64,000 nt of DNA, taken from contig JAJDAT010000005.1 of NCBI GenBank assembly GCA_029261715.1, forward strand, positions 62,001 through 126,000, in the 5' to 3' direction. The translations under genes were made by a program, and so were the position numbers. Shown piece after piece: positions 56,617 to 64,000 of the stretch (its first letter is position 1; each line of letters opens with the position of its first letter). The notes below the pieces were generated by a model, which saw nothing but the letters and a program-made list of their open reading frames with translations, searched no databases and was not told where the DNA came from. This DNA comes from Nitrospinia bacterium (GTDB taxonomy: Bacteria > Nitrospinota > Nitrospinia > Nitrospinales > JAJDAT01).

Positions 56617-58431
56617 ATGACTAATGAACAAAAATCTTCGACTGAAGGAGTCGAGTTAACTCAAGCAATTTTAGATGCCACAAAAGGTAATATTGCTGTT
56701 ATTGATAATGAAGGATTCATTATCAATATTAATTCTGGTTGGAAGAGGTTTTTTAAAGAGAATACGGATGATAAAGTTCCAGATATTGGAATTGGAATAA
56801 ATTATCTCAATGTTTTTAAAACTAGAGGAAAGCAAGAAAAAGAAGTTTATCAAGGGATTAAAAAAGTAATGGATGGCTTACGGGATAGTTTTTCTTTTGA
56901 ATATCCTTGTCATTCTCCAACGGAAGAACGATGGTTTTTGATGAATGCTACTCCACTAGGTAAAAAAACTATTCGTGGAGCTGTTATTTCTCATATTGAT
57001 ATTAGCGATCGAAAAAAAATGGAGTTAGAGTTAGAGAAAGCCAAAGACCAAGCTCAAAGTTCTAATTCAGCTAAAAGCGAGTTTTTAGCGAATATGAGTC
57101 ATGAGATTCGAACGCCAATGAATGCCATTTTAGGTTACGCTCAAATTTTACTACGCGACAAAACGTTATCCGAACGGCAAAAAAAATCGGTCAAAACAAT
57201 TTCTAATAGCGGAAATCATCTTTTAGGTTTAATCAACGAAATCCTAGACATTTCCAAAATTGAAGCTGGGAAAATGGAGTTGAACCAAACTAACTTTGAT
57301 CTTCAAGAGTTATTACAAGGCATTATAAAAATGTTTGTGGAGCCTTGCAAAGAAAAAGGACTATTGTTAAGACTTGATGTAGAGAGTAATAGTTTTCCTG
57401 TTTTTGGCGACGAAGGAAAAGTCAGGCAAATTTTGATTAATTTGGTAGGTAATGCCATAAAGTTCACAAAGGATGGTGAAGTATCAATCAGCATGGTTAA
57501 AGATGAAGACAATCTTTATAGGTTTACAGTACGGGATACAGGAATTGGAATGAGTTCAGATGATCAAAAATTAGTTTTCAAACCCTTTCACCAGATTTTC
57601 GATGAACAAGCAAAATTAGGAACTGGACTAGGGCTTGCCATAAGTAAGAAACAAACAGAATTGATGAAGGGAGAGTTGACCTTGGAATCAGAATTAGGAA
57701 AGGGGTCTGCTTTTTTTCTCACCATACTTCTATTGCCAGCTAAAGCAGATATGTTAAAACGAGCAAATAGAAACCTACAAGTGGTTCGTATAAAAGAGGA
57801 TTTTTCAATAAAAGCTTTAGTTGTTGACGATATAGAGGAAAACCGAGAAGTTCTAGCCACGATTTTAAAAGATATTGGATGCGAAGTATTGACCGCTAAT
57901 GATGGAGAGGAAGCTATAAGCCTATTTCGCCAAAATCAACCCCATATAGTATTTATGGATATTAGAATGCCAGTCATGAATGGTATGGATGTTATACGTC
58001 AATTAAAGGCTGAATATACAAATGAAGAATTAAATATAGTGGTGCTTTCTGCTTCTGTCTTAAAGCACGAGCAAGAGGAATATGGGGAATTGGGATGTGG
58101 AGAAGTTATCCTCAAACCTTTCCGGGTGGAAAATGTTCTAGCGGTTATACAGAAATTATTAGAAGTTGAATATGAATATGAGGATGTGAAGCTTGATGAG
58201 AGTGAAGATCTTGGTTTAATTGAAATCGATTATTCGAATATTGGTTTCTTAAAAGCGGAGATTGATGAAATCAAAAAATCCGCTCAATTATGCAATATAA
58301 CTCGGCTTGGCGAGGTATTGAAAGAACTAAAACCTCAAAATAAAGATGAAGCTAAGTTTTTGGAGAAATTGATCCAAAGTGTTGAAAAGTTCGATATGGA
58401 TAAAATTCTCGATGTATTGAAAAGAATATAA
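56617..58431 (+). CDS. Soluble hybrid histidine kinase (PAS-HisKA-HATPase-REC)
   Basis: 604-residue kinase with no membrane segment. Order: PAS domain (~20-135; NIAVIDNEGFIININSGW), HisKA with the phosphorylated His in EFLANMSHEIRTPMNAILGY, HATPase with NLVGNAIKFTKDGEVSIS, DTGIGMSSDD and GTGLGLAISKKQT, then a receiver with IVFMDIRMPVMNGMDV and the Lys in VILKPFRVEN, and a C-terminal helical part that may be an Hpt-like or output region (EIDYSNIGFLKAEIDEIKK). The input is presumably cytoplasmic. First gene of a plus-strand signalling group that ends in a sigma54 activator. Confidence 0.93.
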   Translation: MTNEQKSSTEGVELTQAILDATKGNIAVIDNEGFIININSGWKRFFKENTDDKVPDIGIGINYLNVFKTRGKQEKEVYQGIKKVMDGLRDSFSFEYPCHSPTEERWFLMNATPLGKKTIRGAVISHIDISDRKKMELELEKAKDQAQSSNSAKSEFLANMSHEIRTPMNAILGYAQILLRDKTLSERQKKSVKTISNSGNHLLGLINEILDISKIEAGKMELNQTNFDLQELLQGIIKMFVEPCKEKGLLLRLDVESNSFPVFGDEGKVRQILINLVGNAIKFTKDGEVSISMVKDEDNLYRFTVRDTGIGMSSDDQKLVFKPFHQIFDEQAKLGTGLGLAISKKQTELMKGELTLESELGKGSAFFLTILLLPAKADMLKRANRNLQVVRIKEDFSIKALVVDDIEENREVLATILKDIGCEVLTANDGEEAISLFRQNQPHIVFMDIRMPVMNGMDVIRQLKAEYTNEELNIVVLSASVLKHEQEEYGELGCGEVILKPFRVENVLAVIQKLLEVEYEYEDVKLDESEDLGLIEIDYSNIGFLKAEIDEIKKSAQLCNITRLGEVLKELKPQNKDEAKFLEKLIQSVEKFDMDKILDVLKRI

Positions 58432-58619
58432 AAATTTTTGAGTCGAAAGTTGAATCTTTTTTTACTTATTGTAAAAACCTTTTTGTTGATAATCTAAGTT
58501 TAAACCCTCGCAAAATTAAAATTTAATCTCCAGATTTTCCTCTGCATTTTTTTTAATTAACGTTATAGTTTAAGCATTCTAAGCATTATTAATGTTATTG
58601 AAAATAAACGTTAATTGAA

Positions 58620-60239
58620 ATGAATTTTATCTCGCCATTATTGTGCATTTTGGTTTTTTCCGGTTCATTACTGGGTATTTCAAGTTTTGCAGAGGGGAGC
58701 TTTGATGAAGACCTCAAAGAAGTTACTCTGCAACTTAAATGGAAGCATCAATTTCAATTTGCAGGGTATTATGCGGCTATTAAAAAAGGGTTTTATCGAG
58801 AAGAAGGGCTCAAAGTAGCCCTAAAAGAACCTGATCCAAATTCGGATACAGTGAGTCTAGTTGCTGAAGGGAAGGCGGAGTTTGGCGTTTCTGGTTCGGA
58901 TCTGATTTTACAAAGAAGTCGAGGAGTTCCTGTTGTGGCTCTTGCAGTGATTTACCAGCATTCTCCTTTGGCTTTGGTGGCAAAACAGGGAACTCATCAG
59001 CTTAAACAATTGGTTGGTAAGCGTGTAGCTTTGGAAGCGCAATCTGCGGAAATTATCGCTATGTTCAGACGTGAGGGGGTTGATGAGTCGGAGCTTAGAT
59101 TAACGGAACATATGTTTCACCCCAACGACTTACTGAGAGAGCAAATAGACGCTTTATCTATTTATACATCCGACGAAGTTTTTGATTTAAGGCAAGCGCA
59201 GTATGACTATTCTCTTTTTTCTCCAAGAGCATATGGCATCGATTTTTACGGAGATACGTTATTTACTTCAGATCGAATGATTCAAAGCCGACCAGATATA
59301 GTAGAAAGTTTTCGCAAAGCTTCGTTGAAAGGTTGGGATTATGCTTTAACGCATACTGAAGAAATGATCGATTTTATTTTGGAACAATATGGTTCTCGGC
59401 ATAGCCGGGAGCATTTACGTTTTGAAGCCGAAAGCGCACTAGTTTTTATAATGGCGGATATGTTGGAAATTGGTTACATGCACATGTGGCGTTGGCGTCA
59501 TATCTTAAATACATATAAATCCATAGGCTTAATTGAGCCTCATCGCATTGTGGATTTTAAATCTTTTATATACAAACCTCCGGTACCACAGGATTACAGG
59601 CGTTTTTACATTGTTTTCGGTATAGTGTGTGTCAGTTTGCTTGTTGTGACAAATATCGCTCTAGCATTCTTTCGTCTCAATCGACGACTCAAAGTTCAAA
59701 TCTCTGAAAGCGATGCGTTGAGAAGCGAGCTTGAACAAATGGCTTTTACCGATTTTCTAACGGGAGTAGCTAACCGAAGATATTTTGTACAATCTCTCAA
59801 TTCGGAATTAGAACGGATCAAACGTAACAAAACGGATATGGCATTAATAGAAATTGATTTAGACCATTTCAAGAATATCAATGATACTCATGGGCACTTG
59901 TTTGGAGATAACGCTCTTTGCCATTTTGTGAAAATGACTCAATCTATTCTGAGGCATAATGATATTTTTGGTCGTACCGGAGGTGAAGAATTTTGTGTGG
60001 TTTTGCCAGGAACAGATATGAATGGGGCAAAGGTTTTTGCAGACCGACTGATGATTAAATTAGATGAAACGCCTATTCCACACGAGACCAAAAAGGTTAT
60101 TCTATCGGCCAGTATGGGAATCAGCAATGTCAGACTGAATGATACAGTGGAAGATGTTATTGGACGAGCTGACGAAGCTCTTTATGAAGCGAAAGGTGCT
60201 GGGAGACACGCAATACGATTTAAAGTTTTAGAAGATTAA
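58620..60239 (+). CDS. NMT1-type periplasmic sensor fused to a diguanylate cyclase (GGDEF)
   Basis: 539-residue inner-membrane protein: signal peptide; an NMT1/ThiY-like substrate-binding domain (~32-300; TLQLKWKHQFQFAGYYAAIK, GKAEFGVSGSDLILQRSRG, SPLALVAKQGTHQL); a membrane helix near 325-345 (FYIVFGIVCVSLLVVTNIAL); then a GGDEF domain (TDFLTGVANRRYF, IEIDLDHFKNINDTHGH). The catalytic motif is GGEEF at about 454-458, and RHND (RxxD) five residues before it is the c-di-GMP inhibitory site. No EAL domain. Ligand probably a small nutrient of the pyrimidine/thiamine or taurine type, by family only. Confidence 0.93.
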   Translation: MNFISPLLCILVFSGSLLGISSFAEGSFDEDLKEVTLQLKWKHQFQFAGYYAAIKKGFYREEGLKVALKEPDPNSDTVSLVAEGKAEFGVSGSDLILQRSRGVPVVALAVIYQHSPLALVAKQGTHQLKQLVGKRVALEAQSAEIIAMFRREGVDESELRLTEHMFHPNDLLREQIDALSIYTSDEVFDLRQAQYDYSLFSPRAYGIDFYGDTLFTSDRMIQSRPDIVESFRKASLKGWDYALTHTEEMIDFILEQYGSRHSREHLRFEAESALVFIMADMLEIGYMHMWRWRHILNTYKSIGLIEPHRIVDFKSFIYKPPVPQDYRRFYIVFGIVCVSLLVVTNIALAFFRLNRRLKVQISESDALRSELEQMAFTDFLTGVANRRYFVQSLNSELERIKRNKTDMALIEIDLDHFKNINDTHGHLFGDNALCHFVKMTQSILRHNDIFGRTGGEEFCVVLPGTDMNGAKVFADRLMIKLDETPIPHETKKVILSASMGISNVRLNDTVEDVIGRADEALYEAKGAGRHAIRFKVLED

Positions 60240-60569
60240 GCGAACTAAAACTAGTGTTTCATTATTAATTTCGATACTTTTGAAGAAAAAATCGAGAAGT
60301 TACCGTTGAATTAGTTTCATCGTTTCAAAATCCCCTGAGTTCTTTTTTTACTTTTATGCTAAATCCTATTAGCAATATCTTTTTAGTGATTCCAATTAAA
60401 CTGTTATTTGGTTTTTATAATTTCATTAACGGTAAATATATGATAGTTTGGTGTTGGATTGATAGAAGTATTATATTCGAATAGTATAAAATAAATTCGA
60501 CTTTTGAAGGTATTATTAAAAAGTAGTTTTTATCAATAATTAATAGATTTTTTCCCCCAGATATAGATC
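60240..60569. other. Intergenic region before the sigma54 activator
   Basis: About 330 AT-rich bases with no supported gene, hairpin or -24/-12 element. It should contain the promoter of the sigma54 activator gene. Confidence 0.5.
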
Positions 60570-62099
60570 GTGAATTTTGATCCAAAAGTTCTTGAATCCA
60601 AAGTATTAATCATCGACGATGAGCCAGCAAATGTAAGGTTGGTAGAGCAAATGCTAAAAATGCATGGATTTACCAGTTTAGAAAGTACGACGGATCCTTG
60701 TATAGGGGTCGAAATGTATCTAAATTCAAAACCTGACCTTGTTTTGCTTGATTTATTGATGCCTAAAATGAATGGTTTTGAAGTTTTGAAAGAGATAAAA
60801 AAAATAGAAAAAAAATCTTATCCGCCAGTATTAATTTTAACGGCTCTTGTTGATCAGGATACTCATCTAAAGGCCTTAGAAGCTGGAGCGAGAGATTTCC
60901 TCACGAAACCCCTCAGACAAAATGAAGTCTTATGTCGTATTCGCAATATTTTGGAGGTCCGTCTTCTTCATAAACATATAAAAAATCATAATTTAGATTT
61001 AGAAGAAAAAGTTGCAGAACGGACGAAAGAATTAGTGGGCGCAAATATAGAACTTGAAAAATTACGCAATCAATTAGAAATAGAAAACGCTTATTTGCGC
61101 GAAGAAGTTACTACAGAGTTTAATGTGACGGGAATTATTGGAAATAGTTCTGCAATGCAGAATGTATTCAATAAAATTAAGCAAGTGGCTGGATCTGATT
61201 CGACAGTGTTAATTCAAGGAGAAACTGGAACAGGTAAAGAGCTTATTGCTCGGGCAATTCACGAACAAAGTCAAAGGAAGAAGCGCACTTTAGTTAAGGT
61301 AAACTGTGGAGGAATTCCAAGAGAGTTATTTGAAAGCGAGTTTTTTGGCCACTTAAAGGGATCTTTTACGGGAGCTATTAAAGATAGAACGGGAAGGTTT
61401 CAATTAGCCGATCAAGGAACCTTATTTCTTGATGAAGTCGGAGAGATTCCTATAGAACTTCAACCTAAATTACTTCGTGTTCTTCAAGAAGGAGAGTTTG
61501 AGCCTATTGGAGATGATCAGCCGAGGAGTGTCGATGTTAGAATTATCGCGGCGACCAATCGCGATCTGGAAAACGAAATTGAAAACGGAAGTTTTAGGGA
61601 AGATTTATATTACCGGCTTGATGTTTTTCCAATTCATGTTCCTCCGCTAAGAGAGCGTAAAGAGGATATAAAAATGATAGCTAACCATTATATAGAGAGT
61701 CATAGCCGTAGGCTTAATTTGAAAAGAGTTAAGTTGACTGAGGAAAATATCAGGGATTTGGAATCTTACGATTGGCCGGGAAACATTAGAGAATTGCAGA
61801 ATGTTATCGAACGAGCTTTAATTACCGCCCAGGACGGGAACATAAGTTTCGATTTGAGAGCAAGGCCGACTTTTATACGGAGCTCAATTCAGAAAAATTC
61901 GTTAAAAGAACCTGTTGCTGTCGATGGAGTTATGACCGTAGATGAAGAAAGAGACCGTAGCCGCAACAATATTATTGCCGCTCTCAAAAAGTCTAGATGG
62001 AAAGTTTATGGCTCCGATGGCGCGGCTAATATATTGGGACTGCATCCGCAAACGCTAACAAACAAAATGAAGAAATTAGGAATCAAAAAAAACGAATAG
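60570..62099 (+). CDS. NtrC-type sigma54-dependent response regulator
   Basis: 509-residue bacterial enhancer-binding protein. Receiver at 10-125 with the acidic pair in VLIIDDEPANVR, phosphoacceptor D61 (VLLDLLMPKMNG) and a Lys in FLTKPLRQNE; a coiled-coil linker (LEEKVAERTKEL ... IENAYLREEV); an AAA+ domain with Walker A GETGTGKELIARAIHEQ, the sigma54-contact loop GSFTGA (one change from GAFTGA), Walker B TLFLDEVGEIP, VRIIAATNRDLEN; a Fis-type HTH (NILGLHPQTLTNKMKKLG). GTG start with a weak SD. The two downstream small genes have -24/-12 promoters, so it is their likely activator. Confidence 0.95.
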   Translation: MNFDPKVLESKVLIIDDEPANVRLVEQMLKMHGFTSLESTTDPCIGVEMYLNSKPDLVLLDLLMPKMNGFEVLKEIKKIEKKSYPPVLILTALVDQDTHLKALEAGARDFLTKPLRQNEVLCRIRNILEVRLLHKHIKNHNLDLEEKVAERTKELVGANIELEKLRNQLEIENAYLREEVTTEFNVTGIIGNSSAMQNVFNKIKQVAGSDSTVLIQGETGTGKELIARAIHEQSQRKKRTLVKVNCGGIPRELFESEFFGHLKGSFTGAIKDRTGRFQLADQGTLFLDEVGEIPIELQPKLLRVLQEGEFEPIGDDQPRSVDVRIIAATNRDLENEIENGSFREDLYYRLDVFPIHVPPLRERKEDIKMIANHYIESHSRRLNLKRVKLTEENIRDLESYDWPGNIRELQNVIERALITAQDGNISFDLRARPTFIRSSIQKNSLKEPVAVDGVMTVDEERDRSRNNIIAALKKSRWKVYGSDGAANILGLHPQTLTNKMKKLGIKKNE

Positions 62100-62197
62100 T
62101 TATTACCCGCCTAAAAGTTTACACCAACCCACCTATTTTTTTCTAAAGCTCTTAATTGATTCCGCAAAAGACAAGCCGTTAATTGTCTCATCGATAA

Positions 62198-62425
62198 TTA
62201 ATGAGTTAGGCATTCTTTTTTAAATTCGGTCAAGTTATCGATGAGATCTTGAGTAGAACTTTGCATTTCTTTTAATATTTCTTTGAGCGTGACACTGATG
62301 TCTTGAGTGGCCTTGGCGCTTGAGTCAAGTTGAGAAATCGAAGAACAAAACTTTTGAGAAGATTGGGTTAAAGCTTTAGAGTTGAGTCCTAACTTTGTGT
62401 CTTGGTTTTCTTGGTTCGTATTCAT
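62198..62425 (-). CDS. Small helical protein, family A member 1 (75 aa)
   Basis: Unrecognised 75-residue protein, Ser/Thr/Gln-rich and probably one or two amphipathic helices (NSKALTQSSQKFCSSISQLD; TLKEILKEMQSSTQDLIDNL), with no signal peptide or membrane segment. About half of its residues from position 11 on match the protein at 62855 in order: KL..S.AL..S..KF.SSIS.L.SSA, then LKE.Q.ST.DLIDN....KE. GGAG lies 8 bases before the ATG. A -24/-12 sigma54 promoter is at 62473-62490, about 38 bases from the predicted transcription start to the ATG. Convergent with the sigma54 activator gene. Confidence 0.75.
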   Translation of the reverse strand: MNTNQENQDTKLGLNSKALTQSSQKFCSSISQLDSSAKATQDISVTLKEILKEMQSSTQDLIDNLTEFKKECLTH

Positions 62426-62854
62426 TTTTGTTTCTCCGTTTCGGTTGTTGATTTGTTTTATACCGAGAGATACAGCAAGCTAGGCGCCAATTTGTTTTTT
62501 CTAAATCTGATAAATTGGGAAATCTATTAAGTCCTTTAAAATTAATATTTTATTTTTTTAATAAAAGTGTAAGTGGAATTGGTTCGTCTCTTCGTGATGA
62601 GATAAACCCAAATAAATTGTGGGTATTAACGGGGAAACCAACAGTGTTGTGTGCGGATAATGTGATGAGAATAGAAGAAATAATTTGTATTCGTGGGCAA
62701 GTAATCTAATCGGTAGAGAACTCGATTTCTAATGTGTGTACTAAAGCGGCGATCTCTAAAACAGAAGTATACGAAAGGAAGGACAGCGATAGCTGAACTC
62801 AATCACAAATCCATCTCTAGTAATTAAGATAGATAAAGGACTGATTGATAAGTA
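62426..62854. other. Intergenic region with one sigma54 promoter
   Basis: About 430 bases between the two small paralogous genes. Near the left end is the -24/-12 element of the first small gene; a plus-strand 64-codon frame (62515-62709) has no SD and is not called. Nothing else stands out. Confidence 0.5.
62473..62490 (-). promoter_or_regulatory. Sigma54 (-24/-12) promoter of the small gene at 62198
   Basis: Reading the minus strand, TTGGCGCCTAGCTTGCTG matches the sigma54 pattern: the GG and GC dinucleotides are 10 bases apart and TTGCT is exact at -12. One change (GCGC for GCAC) at the -24 half. The predicted transcription start is about 12 bases downstream, near 62463. The same core CCTAGCTTGCT occurs in the promoter at 63188. 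Confidence 0.85.
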
Positions 62855-63121
62855 TTAAGCTTTTGGAATACATTCTTTCAAACTTTTAATATTATCAATA
62901 AGGTCTTCGGTAGATTCTTGGATTTCTTTTAAAACATCGTCGATTGATATTGAAAAATTTGTATTAGCTTGAGCGCTTGAGCTTAGTTTAGAAATTGATG
63001 AAGTGAATTTAAGAGTGGATTTGCTCAATGCATTAGAATGAGCGCTTAATTTAGTTTCAGGAGGCGTGCCATGGATCCATGTAACATTATCTATAGTGCG
63101 AACTTTATGATTATGTCTCAT
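62855..63121 (-). CDS. Small helical protein, family A member 2 (88 aa)
   Basis: Paralogue of the 75-residue protein at 62198. The 88-residue product has a basic, possibly unstructured N-terminus (MRHNHKVRTIDNVTWIHG) and then the shared region ETKLSAHSNALSKSTLKF, SSISKLSSSAQANTNF, and SIDDVLKEIQESTEDLIDN. The pattern suits an amphipathic helical bundle or coiled coil. GAGG five bases before the ATG sets the start. A -24/-12 sigma54 promoter is at 63188-63205. No homologue is recognised. Confidence 0.75.
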   Translation of the reverse strand: MRHNHKVRTIDNVTWIHGTPPETKLSAHSNALSKSTLKFTSSISKLSSSAQANTNFSISIDDVLKEIQESTEDLIDNIKSLKECIPKA

Positions 63122-63187
63122 TTGTACCTCGCTTTTAAAATAAATTAACTATATTAAAAATAATACAACTATAGCTGTTTTACTATA

Positions 63188-63205
63188 AAGCAAGCTAGGT
63201 ACCGT
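63188..63205 (-). promoter_or_regulatory. Sigma54 (-24/-12) promoter of the small gene at 62855
   Basis: On the minus strand, AACGGTACCTAGCTTGCTTT shows GG and GC 10 bases apart, the sigma54 spacing, with TTGCTT at -12. The -24 half (CGGTAC) is less close to consensus than at 62473, but the core CCTAGCTTGCT is identical. The predicted start is near 63178, leaving a 57-base leader before the ATG at 63121. Confidence 0.8.
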
Positions 63206-63307
63206 TTTTAACTATGAGATATGATCAAAAATATAATGTGTGAAACCCCATATAAAACAAATAAGTATTCTTTAAAAATATTTTAGAAACTGACGAGTTA
63301 ATTGTTC

Positions 63308-63379
63308 GTGGTTTATAAAAATTTGCTAAAAACCACAAATTTGTTGGTTAAACCTCGAAAAACCACAAAGTTGTGGTTT
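63308..63379. repeat. Alternating AACCACAAA repeats
   Basis: The 9-mer AACCACAAA or its complement occurs five times in 72 bases: 63308-63314 (complement, 7 bases), 63331-63339 (direct), 63340-63349 (complement with one extra T), 63361-63369 (direct), 63371-63379 (complement). The last two form the hairpin at 63358-63381. Confidence 0.6.
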
Positions 63380-63381
63380 TT
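63358..63381 (-). terminator. Probable intrinsic terminator after moaD
   Basis: A perfect 11-base-pair hairpin (63358-63368 with 63371-63381) with A-rich and T-rich ends, so it would work in both directions, although it has few G-C pairs. It is about 107 bases after the moaD stop and upstream of the small gene at 62855. Confidence 0.55.
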
Positions 63382-63487
63382 GAAATTATTAATTGATGGT
63401 CAATTATCAGAAAGCGATTTACTGGGTAATGCCAAGGAGAGAACTAAATACTTGAGTTCAAGATAAACTCAATATTAAGTAGGTAGA

Positions 63488-63739
63488 TTATAATCCACCA
63501 GAAAATGGAGGTAAAAAGGCTACTTCATCTCCATCTTTAATTATGGTGTTCATGGTAGCCATTTCTTGATTAATGGCTACCATGACATTTTTTTGACGAA
63601 TCATTTCTACTATTTGAGATTGGGAGCTTTCTAATTGACGACAGAGATCATCTAACTTCATTCCGTCAGAAGCTGTTAATTCTTCGGATTCTTTTCCGGC
63701 TACTTCTTTTAAATTGGCGAAATATTTAATACTAATCAT
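63488..63739 (-). CDS. moaD: Molybdopterin synthase sulfur carrier MoaD (C-terminus Gly-Gly-Leu)
   Basis: Small ubiquitin-like subunit of molybdopterin synthase that carries the thiocarboxylate sulfur. The 83-residue product has [32 protein letters not shown] and the family end [14 protein letters not shown]. An extra Leu follows the Gly-Gly that must be C-terminal for activation by MoeB; the stop codon comes after it. That is unusual and may mean proteolytic trimming, loss of function or a sequence error. The start overlaps the moaC stop by 4 bases (ATGA). A 13-base perfect hairpin lies inside the gene. Confidence 0.93.
   Translation of the reverse strand: MISIKYFANLKEVAGKESEELTASDGMKLDDLCRQLESSQSQIVEMIRQKNVMVAINQEMATMNTIIKDGDEVAFLPPFSGGL
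63550..63585 (-). repeat. Hairpin inside moaD
   Basis: Perfect 13-base inverted repeat (63550-63562 and 63573-63585, loop of 10) within the moaD coding sequence, over the region encoding [13 protein letters not shown]. As mRNA it would form a strong stem. It may be an accident of codons or a regulatory stem. Confidence 0.7.
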
Positions 63740-64000
63740 GATGCAATGCTCTCTCTAGAAAAAACTCCGGATTTGCCGCCTTCTTTGTAGACTAATCCAA
63801 TGTTATTAAAATACATTCCTCTGTCGACTGCTTTGCACATATCGTAAATTGTAAGAGCAGAAATGGTGACGGCTGTTATAGCTTCCATTTCTACGCCAGT
63901 TTGTCCTGATACTTTCACAGTAGCTTGAATATAAATAGAGCATAATCCTGTTTTGGAATCGGGTTGCTCGTTTTCTTCAAATTTAATATTGACGCTTGTG
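63736..64000 (-). CDS. moaC: Cyclic pyranopterin monophosphate synthase MoaC (5' part missing)
   Basis: Second step of molybdenum cofactor synthesis, making cPMP from the MoaA product. Only the C-terminal 88 codons are present; the gene begins beyond position 64000. The remaining part has [20 protein letters not shown] and [16 protein letters not shown], then YKEGGKSG, all diagnostic for MoaC. An apparent start at the internal GTG (63918) is not the real start because the frame continues upstream. It overlaps moaD by 4 bases. Confidence 0.95.
   Translation of the reverse strand, partial: TSVNIKFEENEQPDSKTGLCSIYIQATVKVSGQTGVEMEAITAVTISALTIYDMCKAVDRGMYFNNIGLVYKEGGKSGVFSRESIAS

Larger units (their letters stand above)
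63122..63487. other. Intergenic region with sigma54 promoter and repeat array
   Basis: About 366 bases. Near the left end is the sigma54 promoter of the small gene at 62855; at 63308-63381 is an array of AACCACAAA repeats ending in a hairpin that may terminate moaCD transcription. No further gene is seen. Confidence 0.6.

Noticed and set aside
62515-62709. 64-codon plus-strand frame between the small paralogous genes
   Set aside because: No SD, no recognisable features; it opposes the sigma54-driven transcript region.

Overview
The window is chromosomal DNA from a Gram-negative, low-G+C bacterium. An outer-membrane lipoprotein carrier (LolA), an LptF/LptG-type permease, RseP and periplasmic c-type cytochromes point to a diderm. 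Phosphonate-type PEP mutase, an ArsM/ArsS arsenosugar pair, DUF3365 haem proteins and many two-component/c-di-GMP proteins would fit a marine lineage such as Nitrospinota or a deltaproteobacterial relative. That placement is an inference from gene content, not from a phylogeny. I see no rRNA, tRNA, CRISPR array, phage or complete insertion sequence.

1-15000 (minus strand): the classical transcription/translation operon rimP-nusA-infB-ylxP-rbfA-truB-rpsO-pnp (pnp runs off the left edge), separated by an intrinsic terminator from proS, a PEP mutase-nucleotidyltransferase fusion, a small hypothetical gene, rseP, lolA and purN. 15230-17947 is a large chemoreceptor. 18100-24760 (plus): a complete trpEGDCFBA operon with a clear sigma70 promoter and an intrinsic terminator directly abutting the trpE start codon, which looks like an attenuator. 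24799-31134 (minus): a glycosyltransferase-like membrane/TPR protein, a double DUF3365 haem protein, and a LuxR-type response-regulator cluster containing one decayed copy. 31531-43832: LptF-like permease, lipA, a lytic transglycosylase, a diheme cytochrome, ridA, recO, ogt, arsM, arsS, a receiver protein, a GT2/LABN cassette, rlmN and a J-domain protein. 43847-56256: an SGNH hydrolase and its lipoprotein partner, a RdgB-like NTPase, an orphan HEPN protein, a CNT nucleoside transporter preceded by a MITE-like element, a YfiR protein, an AddA/AddB-like helicase-nuclease pair and moaE. 56617-63121 is a signalling island: hybrid histidine kinase, NMT1-GGDEF diguanylate cyclase, sigma54 activator and two small paralogous proteins. 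It sits between moaE and moaD-moaC.

The most promising candidate for an undescribed system is at the right end. Two short helical proteins (62198-62425 and 62855-63121) are clearly related to each other. Each is preceded by a near-consensus sigma54 (-24/-12) promoter with the same GG-N10-GC spacing, and both lie next to a gene for a sigma54-dependent activator. Other observations worth checking are the trp leader, the MITE-like element at the start of the nucleoside transporter gene, a MoaD whose C-terminus reads Gly-Gly-Leu instead of Gly-Gly, and the PEP mutase fusion without other phosphonate genes.
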